Assembly (NCBI RefSeq): GCF_900215505.1
Contig: NZ_LT907844.1
Span: 4,108,001 to 4,172,000 of the forward strand
Source of the DNA: Cohaesibacter sp. ES.047
GTDB lineage: Bacteria > Pseudomonadota > Alphaproteobacteria > Rhizobiales > Cohaesibacteraceae
Direction of reading: 5' to 3'
Length of the DNA: 64,000 bases
The stretch's first letter is position 1. Every line of letters starts with the position of its first letter. Below the pieces are notes generated by a model. The model ran no database searches, was not told where the DNA came from, and saw only the letters and a program-made list of their open reading frames with translations. Positions 1 through 7,054 of the stretch are shown piece after piece. A program made the translations under genes and the position numbers.

Positions 1-23
1 TATCGGAATTGATATTGCATGAT

Positions 24-41
24 CGGTCGGAAGTCCGACCG
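24..41. repeat. Perfect hairpin upstream of the relaxase gene
   Basis: An 8-bp inverted repeat (CGGTCGGA / TCCGACCG) is separated by only two bases. A second weaker repeat (AAAATGGA / TCCATTTT) lies at about 88-119. In MobV/Pre plasmids the transfer origin usually lies just upstream of the relaxase gene and contains such repeats, so this stretch (1-206) is a candidate oriT or leader. No nick site was identified. I see no convincing gene in 1-206. Confidence 0.35.
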
Positions 42-206
42 AAATCGGAAAGTCCAGAAAGAGCGATCAGCGGTTCTGGCTCACGGAAAATGGAGGAGCC
101 TTCAGGAGGATCCATTTTCCCTTGTGAGCAATGTAAAAATTCCTTCGTTATTTTAAAAAAATTCCTATTTCCCCATTATAATAATAAATTGATATGGGGC
201 CCGTAG

Positions 207-1262
207 ATGAATTACGAAAAGAACTATATTGTTATAGATATAAAACGAATTTCTGACGGTAAGTTAAAGTCACAAACGGATCATTGTCGTCGTTCCAGAG
301 GTAGAATTGACCACTGTGATCTAAAAAGAACGAAGCTGAATAAAACGGTAATTGGTATCGAGAAAGACCCTTATCAATCAGCGAAAAACTATATTGAATC
401 TCAGAAGGCACATATCCATAAAAGAAATGAAACACCATACACTTCTTTGATCCTGACTGCTTCTCCTGAATTTTTCGATTTAAATCCTGAAAATTCCACT
501 AGATGGGAAAATATTACCACCAAATGGGTGTTGGAAACATTCGGCAGTAATGCGGTTTATCTTGAATTTCATGAGGATGAAAAAACCAAACACGCTCATT
601 TAACCGTGGTGCCTACCTATCAAAAATTCCGCAAAGGAAAGCCCGGCAAAGTTTACGTCAGCCACCATGAACACCCTGTGTTTGCCGGTCGTGATAGCTA
701 TCATCGACTGCTTGATTCATATGAGGCGGTCTGCAAGCCTTTAGGCTTGAGAAGGAGCCGTTCAACAGATACGAGATCACCAACAACCAAAAGTCAACAT
801 GCCACGGAAATGCTGAACGCAGCTGAAACTGAACTTCAAATATCGCGACGATTGCAGAAACACTCTGTCGAGTTTCTCGAATATTCACGAAATAGGATCG
901 TGAACGCGGTTGAAGAAAGCGTTGACGCGTTCTTTATCAAAGAAGGTGGCGATCAAAGTGAGTTTGATGCTTTCGAGCGCGGAACTATTGAAATTTGTCC
1001 TCCTCACGGGATAAGTAAAAAGGACCTATCAATCATTGAATCCAGAGGTTCTGTTTCAAGCTTGATCTCTAAAATAATATCTAAACTTCGCGATACAAAG
1101 TATAAATTGGAAAAAGAATATAATAAAAAGATGAAATATATATACGAAAGAGAAAAAACGCTTAACGAAAAAGAGTTTTTAATTACAGAACGAGAAAAGA
1201 CAATAAGCATTGCTGTTCTGATGAGCGCAAGGGAGAGGCAAAGACGTGAAAATTCACGATAA
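207..1262 (+). CDS. MobV/Pre-family plasmid mobilization relaxase
   Basis: This is a 351-aa protein of the Pre/Mob (MobV) family, which nicks oriT and pilots plasmid DNA during mobilization. The N-terminal part has the family-like stretch around residues 30-50 (GRIDHCDLKRTKLN) and the metal-binding motif EDEKTKHAHL near residue 130, equivalent to HxDExxPHxH of MobV. The last 130 residues are rich in Lys and Glu and likely form a coiled coil. The start is the ATG directly after a GGGGCCCGTAG leader. The gene is AT-rich compared with the chromosome at the right of the window. A rolling-circle Rep gene lies 1.1 kb downstream on the other strand, so this is the mobilization module of a plasmid-like element. 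The family is fairly sure; the activity is inferred. Confidence 0.8.
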   Translation: MNYEKNYIVIDIKRISDGKLKSQTDHCRRSRGRIDHCDLKRTKLNKTVIGIEKDPYQSAKNYIESQKAHIHKRNETPYTSLILTASPEFFDLNPENSTRWENITTKWVLETFGSNAVYLEFHEDEKTKHAHLTVVPTYQKFRKGKPGKVYVSHHEHPVFAGRDSYHRLLDSYEAVCKPLGLRRSRSTDTRSPTTKSQHATEMLNAAETELQISRRLQKHSVEFLEYSRNRIVNAVEESVDAFFIKEGGDQSEFDAFERGTIEICPPHGISKKDLSIIESRGSVSSLISKIISKLRDTKYKLEKEYNKKMKYIYEREKTLNEKEFLITEREKTISIAVLMSARERQRRENSR

Positions 1263-1470
1263 AAACGGTTGACCATGTTTTATATAATGAAATTTTGTAC
1301 GCGCATCCGCTTGGTGTAACAATTTGTGAAACACTATTTTTCGTCGCGTCATTGACAATGGCGCTGATTTATTCATCTTATAACATGCGTTACGGGCGCA
1401 ATATAAGAACGAGTCTTTAATTTCCATAAGGTAGGATTGCCTTGTGGCTTTTCTGCGTTGAGGTCCTAAT

Positions 1471-1938
1471 ATGATTTGCGAAGCTGAAAAATATCAGGAA
1501 TCCACCCTTCTTGCAGATTACTTAATATGTGAATCACGCGAGCGTGGAGAACTGTTGACTCCGCTTAAGCTTCAAAAGCTCATGTATTATGCTGACGCTT
1601 GGCATTTGGCGCTTTATGACAAAGAGATAACCCCGGAACAGTTTCAAGCATGGGTCCATGGCCCTGTGGCCTTGTCTCAATATCATCGTTTTAAGGGCTA
1701 CAAATGGCGTCCTATCGACGAAGAAATCGAGAAGCCTGATCTCAAGGTGGAACTGAAGAAACACATTGATGAGGTTATTGATGTTTTCGGCTCTGAAACT
1801 GCGGTTGCTTTGGAAATAATGACGCATAAAGAGCGCCCATGGATTTCCGCTCGTGGCGATATTTCGGAAGATGAGCCTTGTAACGCCTATATCTCAAAGA
1901 AAATCACCAAAGAGTTCTATCAGAAAATTGCCGATTAA
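1471..1938 (+). CDS. Panacea-domain (DUF4065, SocA-like) antitoxin
   Basis: This 155-aa protein matches the Panacea/DUF4065 domain: the N-terminal LLADYLICESRER segment, then LTPLKLQKLMYYADAWHLALYDK (residues 30-52), FQAWVHGPVALSQYHRFK (about 59-76), and the C-terminal KITKEFYQK. Panacea proteins are antitoxins that neutralize many unrelated toxin folds, so the partner cannot be predicted from the antitoxin. A GAGG box lies 7 bases before the ATG. The stop overlaps the TTG start proposed for the next gene by 11 bases, which is typical of a toxin-antitoxin operon. The 208-bp gap before this gene holds no gene that I can see. Confidence 0.82.
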   Translation: MICEAEKYQESTLLADYLICESRERGELLTPLKLQKLMYYADAWHLALYDKEITPEQFQAWVHGPVALSQYHRFKGYKWRPIDEEIEKPDLKVELKKHIDEVIDVFGSETAVALEIMTHKERPWISARGDISEDEPCNAYISKKITKEFYQKIAD

Positions 1939-2350
1939 AAAGAAAAAAAACCAAATAGTTTCAAGTACGGGTGTCAAGGCGGCCGTTGCTGATGATGATA
2001 TATTGCGGTTTTCTTTTAAGTTTTTTGATGCAACTGATGTTGAAGTGTGCCCCGCGGAATTTCAAGCTGGATATACTCAAACTCTTATGGATCGGCTCAA
2101 AAGCCTTTCGTCTTGGCGTGTTTCCGATTTTACCGGCAATCGTAGCAGGTCGATACGCAGTCATCCTATAAATTGGGACAAAACAAGTAGACCTGACGGT
2201 TTTGTACAATTAAATGAGCAATACCAAGCCTATACTCCATATCAGTTTTGTTTATCTGCAAACGAATATGGTAGAGTTCATGGTTTCTTGATCGGCAGCT
2301 GCTTTTACGTCGTATGGCTTGATTGTAACCATGCCGTTTATCCCGGATAG
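1928..2350 (+). CDS. Candidate toxin partner of the Panacea antitoxin
   Basis: The reading frame opens inside the antitoxin gene. The most sensible start is the TTG at 1928, giving a 140-aa protein beginning MPIKKKKNQ with a lysine-rich tip. Its coding overlaps the antitoxin stop by 11 bases. The C-terminal third contains YGRVHGFLIG, FYVVWLDCNH and a final VYPG. I recall this GFL...VVWLDxxHxLYP pattern in small unannotated proteins, some beside DUF4065 genes, but I cannot name the family. Toxin function is inferred only from position: a small protein translationally coupled to a Panacea antitoxin on a mobile element. It ends 5 bp before the convergent rep stop. Confidence 0.6.
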   Translation: MPIKKKKNQIVSSTGVKAAVADDDILRFSFKFFDATDVEVCPAEFQAGYTQTLMDRLKSLSSWRVSDFTGNRSRSIRSHPINWDKTSRPDGFVQLNEQYQAYTPYQFCLSANEYGRVHGFLIGSCFYVVWLDCNHAVYPG

Positions 2351-2355
2351 GAAAT

Positions 2356-4371
2356 TTACGCTACACGGATGATTCGATATTTAGCATCGAGTCGTGCAAA
2401 AACACGGCTAATCAATTCATCCGATGACTTTGGTGGTATCAACAGGTCTTCAAGATTGTTTCTTCGAACACGCTCTCTGCGTTGTCTCCTCGTTTCTGGT
2501 GCCTTGATACGATATAAAGCGCCGTTCTTCGTAAAAAGCAATTTGTTCGGGCGACTGTTTTCTTGAATGTCACTTTCACCTTTTTCGGAGTTTTGGTCGA
2601 TTTTTTCACAAAGCTTGGCACGGTGTAGATGATGGTTCTTTCGCCGTTCGGCCAACTCTTTGGCCGAAGCCTGTTGGGAGTTGGCAACCTGACGCCTTTC
2701 GGCATCTGCAGATCGACAGACGCGCCGCCCAAGAACGCGTTCCAGTTCGTGCCAAATTCCGTCCATTCCTTGCTTTTCGGCGATTTCCAATAGATAAGCC
2801 TTTGATCCAACCGCATGGCAGAAATCAGACCAGTCCCGCCAGACAATTGTTGCAAGGATTTCTGGCGCATAGCCATGCTCAAATTCTTCATCTCGTTCGG
2901 CCAGTTGTTCATCTGTAAGGTCATTGAGACCAACAAAGTCTTTCAGACCACGTGACCAGTTTATCTGCTGTCGTTGATACATTGCCTTATTAAAGGTCTG
3001 CCACAAGCGAATTGCCTGTTTATGTGATGGTGCGCCTTTAAGGTTGACTGTTTTGCCTTTCTCATATGCGGTAAGGATTGCGAGAATTTCCCATGGTGTG
3101 TAGGAAATCTTCTCTGTCAGGGTGATGCTCGATCCTGTTTTGCCCGATGCACCTACAAGTTCGTTAGCAACTCCCCATCTTTCTCCCTTTGCAAGAATCT
3201 CTTCCGCATTCTTTGTTGCCCATTTGCGCTTATCCTCAATTTCGTCAAGACTGACCCCTGCCTTCTCAGAAAATTTTGCAATGTATTCTTCAATGCGAGA
3301 ATTCTTATTGTCTGCTGAAATGTCCCTGCCGGTCAGGTTGAATGCGTGATTGCCGCCTTTAAGCTCTTGCTTCGTGAGACACTTTGACCACTCTTTTCTC
3401 AGGCACGAAAGTTCCCGAATTGACTGTTTTAAGGTACCGGAACGGTAAAAAAGCAGCACGTGGAAATGTGGGTGCCAGCCGTTCTTGTAACTCCAGGTTA
3501 CTTCAAGCGCCCAAATGCTACCCAACAAATCGCCATTTTTACGAAGCTTTTTCATTTTGGCGGAGGCAGTAAAACCACGTAAGGCATCGCGGGCTCTTTT
3601 GACCAAATCCTGTAAATCATCACTGCGATTATGCTGAAATGTGAGCGTCATCATCACTGCCGTGTACGTAGGTTTTTCGTTTTTGCCGGTCAGATTGACG
3701 ATATAGTTCCATGCATGGCGAATTTCGCGCTCTCTTTGCATGCAAATATTTCTGGAACAGACGGGGCATTGCCAAATCCTACCGCAAGAAGCGAGGTGCC
3801 CATAACGTGCCCGGTCATTGTAAAGTTCGATATCCACGCCAGAATGACCATATGACAGATACTTTCGGCAAGAACACACCCCTGTATATCTAACTTTTCG
3901 CTCCTCGACTATTTCACCGGTTTCGTAGTCAATGCGCTCAGCTGTGTCTTTCAGGATTTTGGTATTCATACCGCGAAGATATTTGGCCGATACGTGCATT
4001 TGTCGATAGTTCTCGCGCCTAGACAACTGAGCTGCAGAAAGATTATTCTCATAGTCTGAAAAATTTTCACCGCAAAGACTGCTGAAAAATCTGTATTCAT
4101 TTTCAAACGTTGCTTTTTCGTTGTTTGATTTCTGATTTTCATTCGTTCTTTCAGTTGGTTGGATGGTGCCACAACGATTTTCACTATCAGCAAAACCCAT
4201 TATAGTACCAAGAGCCGCCCCGCCCTTCGGGCTGGCCTGCTTTTTTCCGGCAAATAGTTTGTCGAGTTGTTGAGAAAGAGGGATATTGGGATCGGCAGGT
4301 CGCAGATGATGGATATTGCTTTGTTGATCAGGCGCAGATAGAGTGTAACGGTTGCTGTAGGGTTTATTCAT
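2356..4371 (-). CDS. Rolling-circle replication initiator protein (HUH Rep)
   Basis: This protein of about 671 aa is a rolling-circle Rep of the pC194/pUB110 superfamily (Rep_1-like). In order one sees a cysteine finger (CSCRKYL ... WQCPVCSRN, about residues 165-210), motif 1 MMTLTFQHN, the metal-binding HUH motif WHPHFHVLLF, and motif 3 IEEYIAKF carrying the candidate catalytic tyrosine. The family nicks the double-strand origin and stays bound to the 5' end. The ATG at 4371 has AAGGTG 6 bases upstream; a GTG at 4380 is an alternative. The protein is long for the family, and the C-terminal 300 residues are not assigned. With the MobV gene it marks this region as plasmid-derived. Confidence 0.82.
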   Translation of the reverse strand: MNKPYSNRYTLSAPDQQSNIHHLRPADPNIPLSQQLDKLFAGKKQASPKGGAALGTIMGFADSENRCGTIQPTERTNENQKSNNEKATFENEYRFFSSLCGENFSDYENNLSAAQLSRRENYRQMHVSAKYLRGMNTKILKDTAERIDYETGEIVEERKVRYTGVCSCRKYLSYGHSGVDIELYNDRARYGHLASCGRIWQCPVCSRNICMQREREIRHAWNYIVNLTGKNEKPTYTAVMMTLTFQHNRSDDLQDLVKRARDALRGFTASAKMKKLRKNGDLLGSIWALEVTWSYKNGWHPHFHVLLFYRSGTLKQSIRELSCLRKEWSKCLTKQELKGGNHAFNLTGRDISADNKNSRIEEYIAKFSEKAGVSLDEIEDKRKWATKNAEEILAKGERWGVANELVGASGKTGSSITLTEKISYTPWEILAILTAYEKGKTVNLKGAPSHKQAIRLWQTFNKAMYQRQQINWSRGLKDFVGLNDLTDEQLAERDEEFEHGYAPEILATIVWRDWSDFCHAVGSKAYLLEIAEKQGMDGIWHELERVLGRRVCRSADAERRQVANSQQASAKELAERRKNHHLHRAKLCEKIDQNSEKGESDIQENSRPNKLLFTKNGALYRIKAPETRRQRRERVRRNNLEDLLIPPKSSDELISRVFARLDAKYRIIRVA

Positions 4372-4519
4372 CTCAATCACCTTGCAGTGCTGATGCGGAC
4401 GGCAATCCGGTGATCAGCATCATTTTTTAAGGCTGTTCGATTTTGTCGACGGCCTTTGTTTTTTGGTGATTGGGAAATAGGTTCGAAATTTAGGACTCGG
4501 AAACCAAAAGACAAAAAAA

Positions 4520-4544
4520 GAGCGCTTTTTAAAAAAAAGCGCTC
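4520..4544. terminator. A/T-flanked hairpin in the rep-to-operon gap
   Basis: An inverted repeat (GAGCGCTTTT / AAAAGCGCTC) with A and T runs in the arms would work as a terminator in both directions. It lies in the 311-bp stretch 4372-4682 between the divergently placed rep start and the end of the leftward protease operon. It most likely ends that operon. The rest of the gap may hold the rep promoter and possibly the replication origin, but I could not recognise a nick site. Confidence 0.55.
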
Positions 4545-4682
4545 CTTATACGAAGAGATTATTTTTTCAAGCGATCCTGACAGATCGCATCGAGGGTCCT
4601 TCGACCAGCATCGATCCAGTTATCAAGGCAGTTTACTCATGCTCTTGACGTGAAGCGACAAATTCAAAAATCAGGCAAAAGC

Positions 4683-4859
4683 TCATTTTGAAAACGATGG
4701 TAGCCCGAAATACCTTTCTGGAGTGGGAACGTCGGTCTTCGGTTGAATATAAGAAAATTCTTCAGCAAGTTCTTCGGCTCGACGCATCGCCTTAGACTTG
4801 CTAACTTCATTAACTTCCAAACCAGCCAATCGTTTCTTGACCTCTTCGACCAAAGTCAT
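4683..4859 (-). CDS. Small hypothetical protein downstream of SDH protease
   Basis: This 58-aa reading frame starts MTLVEEVKKRLAG and ends GLPSFSK. It has a strong ribosome site (GGAGAAGG, 3 bases before the ATG) and begins 13 bases after the protease stop, so it is the third gene of a leftward operon. The sequence is charged and mostly helical, with no membrane segment or known motif. I do not recognise the family. Its conserved position would suggest a partner or regulator of the protease. Confidence 0.6.
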   Translation of the reverse strand: MTLVEEVKKRLAGLEVNEVSKSKAMRRAEELAEEFSYIQPKTDVPTPERYFGLPSFSK

Positions 4860-4872
4860 TTGCCTTCTCCAT

Positions 4873-5742
4873 TTATAGTCCGACTCTGTGATTGTGTATA
4901 AAGTATCCCAACCCCATACGATCGATAAAACCAGTCAGTGGGTCGTTATACTCTCGAATTAGATTGCGGAGTGGAACATCGTCTGAGTAATCGTCAATTT
5001 CGATTCTCATCGCGGCCAGCTTTGGCAAATCGATGCTACGTCCGTGTGAGCGCCACAGGGTGTGGTCACCCAGAGCAGTTGCTATTTCCTCAGCGCGTAC
5101 CCGCTTTTCGTCAATTGTTACCGGCGATCCCGGATTGTTGGTTCGGTGATGGGTCCAATCCTTAAATTTGTATTCTACAAGCCAGTGTTTCAGCAGATCT
5201 TTTGAAAGATCTCGGGCTTGCTCGAAAAGTGCAAGCTTTCCTAAATCCATACTACGCAGAAGAACAACATCTGCCGGAGCGAGTTCACCCTTCTCCGTGA
5301 TTTCCTTGACCTTATCTAAATATCCCATCGCCGGAACGTAATCACCCGTATCCGGCGCGGGAACTTGAGGGTCGATAGGGCCGAGACTTGATGAATAGTC
5401 CATGTATATCTTATCGCCAGCCATGCAAAGAATGGTGCCTGCGGACATCGCTAAATCAGGAACTACAAAATAGACAAGGCCGTAGTGCTTTCGTAGTGCG
5501 GCAACCATTCTCTCGGCGGTTTCTGCCGATCCGCCACCGGTTCTTAAGAAAACTGCCACCGCATTGTCTTGCCTGTCGCTCCGTGATTTCATCTCCTCAA
5601 CGTAATCTCGAAAATTCCGAAAATAGTTTGGATTTATGCCCCCGCTATAGAAGATGATATCTGCCTTTAAATGATCCTCAAGTGTCTTGGCTCGTTCATT
5701 GACGAGGTCAAAAATGGAACGGTCAAATAGATCCAAGCTCAT
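4873..5742 (-). CDS. SDH_sah-family (ClpP/crotonase-fold) serine protease
   Basis: This 289-aa protein resembles the serine dehydrogenase proteinase family (SDH_sah, PF01972), relatives of ClpP and SppA. Recognisable parts are DIIFYSGGINPNYFRNF near the N-terminus, FLRTGGGSAETAERMV (about 82-97), and the nucleophile segment PDLAMSAGTILCMAGD, where Ser in MSAG is the likely catalytic residue. The following SSSLGPIDPQVP is typical of SppA-like folds. There is no signal peptide, so it is probably cytoplasmic. The ATG at 5742 lies 5 bp after the stop of the preceding small gene, implying translational coupling. Homologs are frequent on plasmids and mobile elements. The substrate is unknown. Confidence 0.75.
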   Translation of the reverse strand: MSLDLFDRSIFDLVNERAKTLEDHLKADIIFYSGGINPNYFRNFRDYVEEMKSRSDRQDNAVAVFLRTGGGSAETAERMVAALRKHYGLVYFVVPDLAMSAGTILCMAGDKIYMDYSSSLGPIDPQVPAPDTGDYVPAMGYLDKVKEITEKGELAPADVVLLRSMDLGKLALFEQARDLSKDLLKHWLVEYKFKDWTHHRTNNPGSPVTIDEKRVRAEEIATALGDHTLWRSHGRSIDLPKLAAMRIEIDDYSDDVPLRNLIREYNDPLTGFIDRMGLGYFIHNHRVGL

Positions 5743-5747
5743 TTTCT

Positions 5748-5948
5748 TCAGCAAGCCTCCACTGAAAGTTTTGCTATTTCGTGGCATTCATCTGCGGTTA
5801 GATTGAATGAGCTGACCCTTGCCTCAGCTGTTACTGAGCGAGCGCAAATAGTTTTCTCTTCGATTTCGCCAGTTTCAGTCTGAGCTACCGTATATGCATT
5901 GCATATCACGTCAGCTGGATATTCGGGGCCTCTCGGTCCTACAGGCAT
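5748..5948 (-). CDS. Small rhizobial-type hypothetical protein
   Basis: This 66-aa protein begins MPVGPRGPEYPADVICNAYTV. The start resembles a family of small alphaproteobacterial proteins beginning MPRGPKGEKRPADVIG and ending in an LTPERRxEIAKxAA segment; here the equivalent C-terminal part is LTADECHEIAKLSVEA. The function of that family is not known to me. The start is supported by GAGGAG 8 bases upstream. It is the first gene of the operon with the SDH protease. Confidence 0.6.
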   Translation of the reverse strand: MPVGPRGPEYPADVICNAYTVAQTETGEIEEKTICARSVTAEARVSSFNLTADECHEIAKLSVEAC

Positions 5949-5977
5949 TTGTGTTGCTCCTCTTCCGACTCGATGTG

Positions 5978-5993
5978 TCGGGAGTCCTCCCGA
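5978..5993. repeat. Perfect palindrome in the protease-operon leader
   Basis: TCGGGAG and CTCCCGA are separated by two bases, 30 bases ahead of the start of the 66-aa gene. It would form a tight hairpin in the mRNA leader or could be a repressor site. The remaining AT-rich stretch up to about 6257 contains an ATATC/GATAT inverted repeat near 6030-6045 and no gene that I can support. This is presumably the promoter region of the leftward operon. Confidence 0.4.
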
Positions 5994-6257
5994 AGCATGA
6001 ATAACCTTAATACAACTCACACTTATATCAAACGATATATGTCAACATATTGCATCACAACATGCGACGACGCATCCCTGCTATTACATACGATAATTGA
6101 TAACCTTAACGAAAGAATGATCAATCAATGAATGATTTCACATAAGGAAAAATGCCCTTGTTTTGGTTTACAGTCGTTTTGGTAAGGCATTGATTTGTAA
6201 TAGCCGATTTTCAACACGGTTTACATATAAGTTGTTGTCATTATTGATATAATTAAT

Positions 6258-6298
6258 GATTAGAAGTCAGCTGCTCTATCCAACTGAGCTAAGGGGCC
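6258..6298 (-). pseudogene. 5' half of a tRNA-Arg(UCU) gene at an element boundary
   Basis: Read on the minus strand, the sequence starts GGCCCCTTAGCTCAGTTGGA and continues through the D arm and anticodon stem to the loop CTTCTAA with anticodon UCU, then stops matching after TCA. The 3' half of the anticodon stem, the T arm and the acceptor strand are absent, so no functional tRNA can be made. Anticodon loops of tRNA genes are common crossover points for tyrosine integrases. The fragment lies exactly between the plasmid-like region and the prophage lysis genes, so it most likely marks an attachment site or a deletion end point. Confidence 0.75.
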
Positions 6299-6343
6299 AT
6301 CTATTTGAAATAAATAACTTATTTCGTTTCTTGAGATGGTCTG

Positions 6344-6382
6344 TGAGACACCTAAAACAATGTCTCATGTCTCATATGAGAC
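6344..6382. repeat. Cluster of four TGAGAC/GTCTCA repeats
   Basis: TGAGAC occurs at 6344-6349 and 6377-6382, and its complement GTCTCA at 6362-6367 and 6369-6374. The last two form the perfect 14-bp palindrome GTCTCATATGAGAC (6369-6382). The cluster lies just past the last late gene of the prophage and about 45 bp from the tRNA-Arg fragment. Clustered short repeats beside an attachment core fit integrase or excisionase arm sites, but the palindrome could equally end late transcription. Confidence 0.4.
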
Positions 6383-6404
6383 TTTACCGATTTGAGTGCT
6401 CCTT

Positions 6405-6686
6405 TTAAGGGTCTCTGTAGCGCTTTTCAATGAGATTTTTCAGCTCTTTGATCCCTTGTGTAAGACCATCGATTTTTATCTCCAAAATCGTCACTCGCCT
6501 GTCTTGAGACATGATGGTCTCAGACTGCATTGCCTGTTGTGCCCAACGGGCTTCCAGCGCAACCACACGCCCCTCCATTGTGGCTGCCCACCAGATCGCA
6601 CCCATGGCCTGAAGGACAAGGCCGAAGATGATGGCAACAGGAACCCGCTTGTCCAGAACCCATCCTTGAGAATTGCTATCGCTCAT
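6405..6686 (-). CDS. Phage membrane protein with coiled coil, holin candidate
   Basis: This 93-aa protein starts MSDSNSQGWVLDKRVPVAI. One membrane helix (about residues 14-35, VPVAIIFGLVLQAMGAIWWA) is followed by a heptad-like helix to the end (VTILEIKIDGLTQGIKELKN). It overlaps the end of the Rz1-like gene by 11 bp and closes the lysis cassette. A single-span small protein in this place can be a T7 gp17.5-type holin, but the long cytoplasmic or periplasmic coil is also seen in other phage lysis proteins. I cannot assign a family. Confidence 0.55.
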   Translation of the reverse strand: MSDSNSQGWVLDKRVPVAIIFGLVLQAMGAIWWAATMEGRVVALEARWAQQAMQSETIMSQDRRVTILEIKIDGLTQGIKELKNLIEKRYRDP

Positions 6687-6879
6687 TGTTCCGCTTCCAG
6701 CCACAGTTCTTTCGTCCGGTTTCATTGTTGATAAGGATCTGCTCAACCAGGTAGGCGGGCATTGTTTCAACATCCTGCTTGTTCGGAATGATCGGGGACA
6801 ATCCCCCGCAATCAACTGACCCAGTCGTCTGACAGGCGCTTACGACGCTCATCAGTAGACATGCGGCGAATATCCTCAT
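6676..6879 (-). CDS. Rz1-like outer-membrane spanin lipoprotein
   Basis: This 67-aa protein starts MRIFAACLLMSVVSAC, a lipoprotein signal with the lipobox VSAC, followed by a short mature part containing a second Cys pair. This is the typical plan of an o-spanin (Rz1), which joins an inner-membrane spanin to fuse the membranes in the last lysis step. The gene overlaps the upstream i-spanin gene by 68 bp in another frame, the usual nested Rz/Rz1 arrangement. Confidence 0.72.
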   Translation of the reverse strand: MRIFAACLLMSVVSACQTTGSVDCGGLSPIIPNKQDVETMPAYLVEQILINNETGRKNCGWKRNNER

Positions 6880-7054
6880 TTGTCCGGATCCTCTCTTTCA
6901 GGCGCTTCAGGGCCTCGGTGGTCTGTCTGGCCTGATCAGCTTTCAGTCCCCTTCGATAGAAGGAAGTGGCGACATACCCGATCAGGGCAATGAGGGAGGA
7001 CGCAAGCCATCGCCCCAATCGGGATCCTGCCAGCCAAGCAAGCAGGTTCATCAT
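6812..7054 (-). CDS. Rz-like inner-membrane spanin
   Basis: This 80-aa protein has one N-terminal membrane helix (about residues 12-32, GRWLASSLIALIGYVATSFY), then a charged helical part ADQARQTTEALKRLKERIRT predicted as coiled coil. This is the i-spanin (Rz) plan. Its ATG overlaps the TGA of the endolysin gene, and the lipoprotein spanin gene starts inside it. Position and topology rather than sequence identity support the call. Confidence 0.7.
   Translation of the reverse strand: MMNLLAWLAGSRLGRWLASSLIALIGYVATSFYRRGLKADQARQTTEALKRLKERIRTNEDIRRMSTDERRKRLSDDWVS

Noticed and set aside
9-206. A 65-codon frame ahead of the relaxase gene
   Set aside because: It crosses the hairpins, lacks a clear ribosome site and has no family features.
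1320-1400. A sigma70 promoter for the Panacea operon (TTGACA near 1351 and TATAAC near 1378)
   Set aside because: The spacing is 21 bp, too long for a standard promoter.
6258-6298. A functional tRNA-Arg gene
   Set aside because: The T arm, the acceptor 3' strand and half of the anticodon stem are missing.
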